Shown here: positions 56,568 to 57,007 of the stretch, one piece after another
Position numbering within the stretch: position 1 is the stretch's first letter
How the letters are laid out: the number at the start of each line of letters is the position of its first letter
From: Balamuthia mandrillaris
Taxonomy: Eukaryota > Discosea > Longamoebia > Balamuthiidae
Assembly: GCA_031835245.1 (NCBI GenBank)
Contig: JAVKOQ010000330.1
Coordinates: 1 to 57,007 of the forward strand
Direction: 5' to 3'
DNA length: 57,007 nt
Program-made: the position numbers and the translations under genes
Notes under the pieces: generated by a model
Told to the model about the DNA's origin: nothing
Seen by the model: only the letters and a program-made list of their open reading frames with translations
The model's database searches: none

Positions 56568-57007
56568 ACTTCCTCTTTCTTTATTTTTTTCACCGTTAAA
56601 ACGCTGTGGTAATGTTTCTCAGCTCCTCTGCCGAAGCCCATTTCTTTGTTTGGAGATCTCTACCCGGCCGCCAGATCACACGGATAATTACCATAAAAAG
56701 GTAGCTTTGACCAATAGGAAGATCCTCCCGCGTGTCGAGAAAAAGCAATCATCCGACGACTCTACACGTAAACAAGGAAAAAATGATGAGACCCAAAAGA
56801 TTCTGTTGATGGTTCCCATGGTTGCTTGTAAGACTTGACAATTGGTACCGTAGGTCCCTGTGCGCTTTTTCTTCGTATTTCTGATATTCGCACTCACTTT
56901 ATTCACATTATTTCACCATCGCGTCACTTGCCTAACGACCATTTCTACTTAGTGCTTTTCACTTTCTCTGCATGTCAGTAAGAAGAGGTTTGTGATCACA
57001 CCAAAGA
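56568..57007. other. upstream region of the Kelch gene, no gene recognised
   Basis: About 440 bases to the window end. Only short ORFs without domains are present. It likely holds the Kelch promoter and the edge of the next gene. Confidence 0.4.

Overview
The window is nuclear DNA of a gene-dense, intron-rich unicellular eukaryote. Genes lie on both strands a few hundred bases apart. Most have several short GT-AG introns, and UPF2, PRMT1, DIM1, RPF1, DR1, GEMIN2, SURF6 and PARG can be assembled exon by exon with consistent reading phase. The mix (F-box/ankyrin, tandem RhoGAP, an acid-ceramidase-like amidase, a mitochondrial dynamin-like GTPase, a gypsy chromovirus, CT-rich introns) fits an amoebozoan, possibly a centramoebid. 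That is an inference; no marker gene in the window proves it.

Layout. 0.5-3.0 kb: F-box/ankyrin gene (-). 3.5-4.4 kb: HAD-fold gene (+). 4.8-10.1 kb: UPF2 (-). 10.3-12.2 kb: a small basic protein and two small putative organelle-targeted proteins (+). 12.5-14.0 kb: PRMT1 (+). 15.0-15.7 kb: Ser-rich ORF (+). 16.1-17.7 kb: DIM1 (+). 17.8-19.7 kb: double RhoGAP (-). 20.3-23.4 kb: dynamin-like GTPase (+). 23.4-27.1 kb: PARG (-) and an ADP-ribosylglycohydrolase (+) sharing a 104-bp promoter region. 27.1-32.6 kb: a rearranged Ty3/gypsy chromovirus with terminal LTR ends and a 4-bp target duplication, next to an AT-rich stretch holding a foldback/MITE-like element. 33.7-35.5 kb: RPF1 (+). 35.7-37.4 kb: Cys-type LRR protein (-). 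38.0-40.1 kb: acid-ceramidase/NAAA-like hydrolase with a CHORD-like Cys/His tail (-). 40.2-41.3 kb: voltage-sensor-like 4-TM protein (+). 41.4-42.0 kb: MFS remnant (-). 42.5-44.2 kb: GATA-type factor (-). 44.7-45.4 kb: DR1/NC2-beta (-). 45.5-46.6 kb: unknown putative mitochondrial protein (-). 46.7-48.7 kb: SURF6 (-). 48.9-50.4 kb: GEMIN2 (+). 50.4-52.7 kb: putative mitochondrial TPR protein (-). 53.0-54.6 kb: orphan secreted protein (+). 54.8-56.6 kb: single-exon Kelch protein (-).

Shared themes. Many products handle RNA or ribosome assembly (UPF2, DIM1, RPF1, SURF6, GEMIN2, with PRMT1 as a possible modifier of RGG proteins such as this UPF2). PARG and the ARH-family gene form a head-to-head pair for ADP-ribose turnover. 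Most introns carry CT repeats on the sense strand. Exon coordinates were placed by hand from splice consensus, phase and family alignment; where the total coding length is a whole number of codons the models are self-consistent, but none is backed by transcripts.
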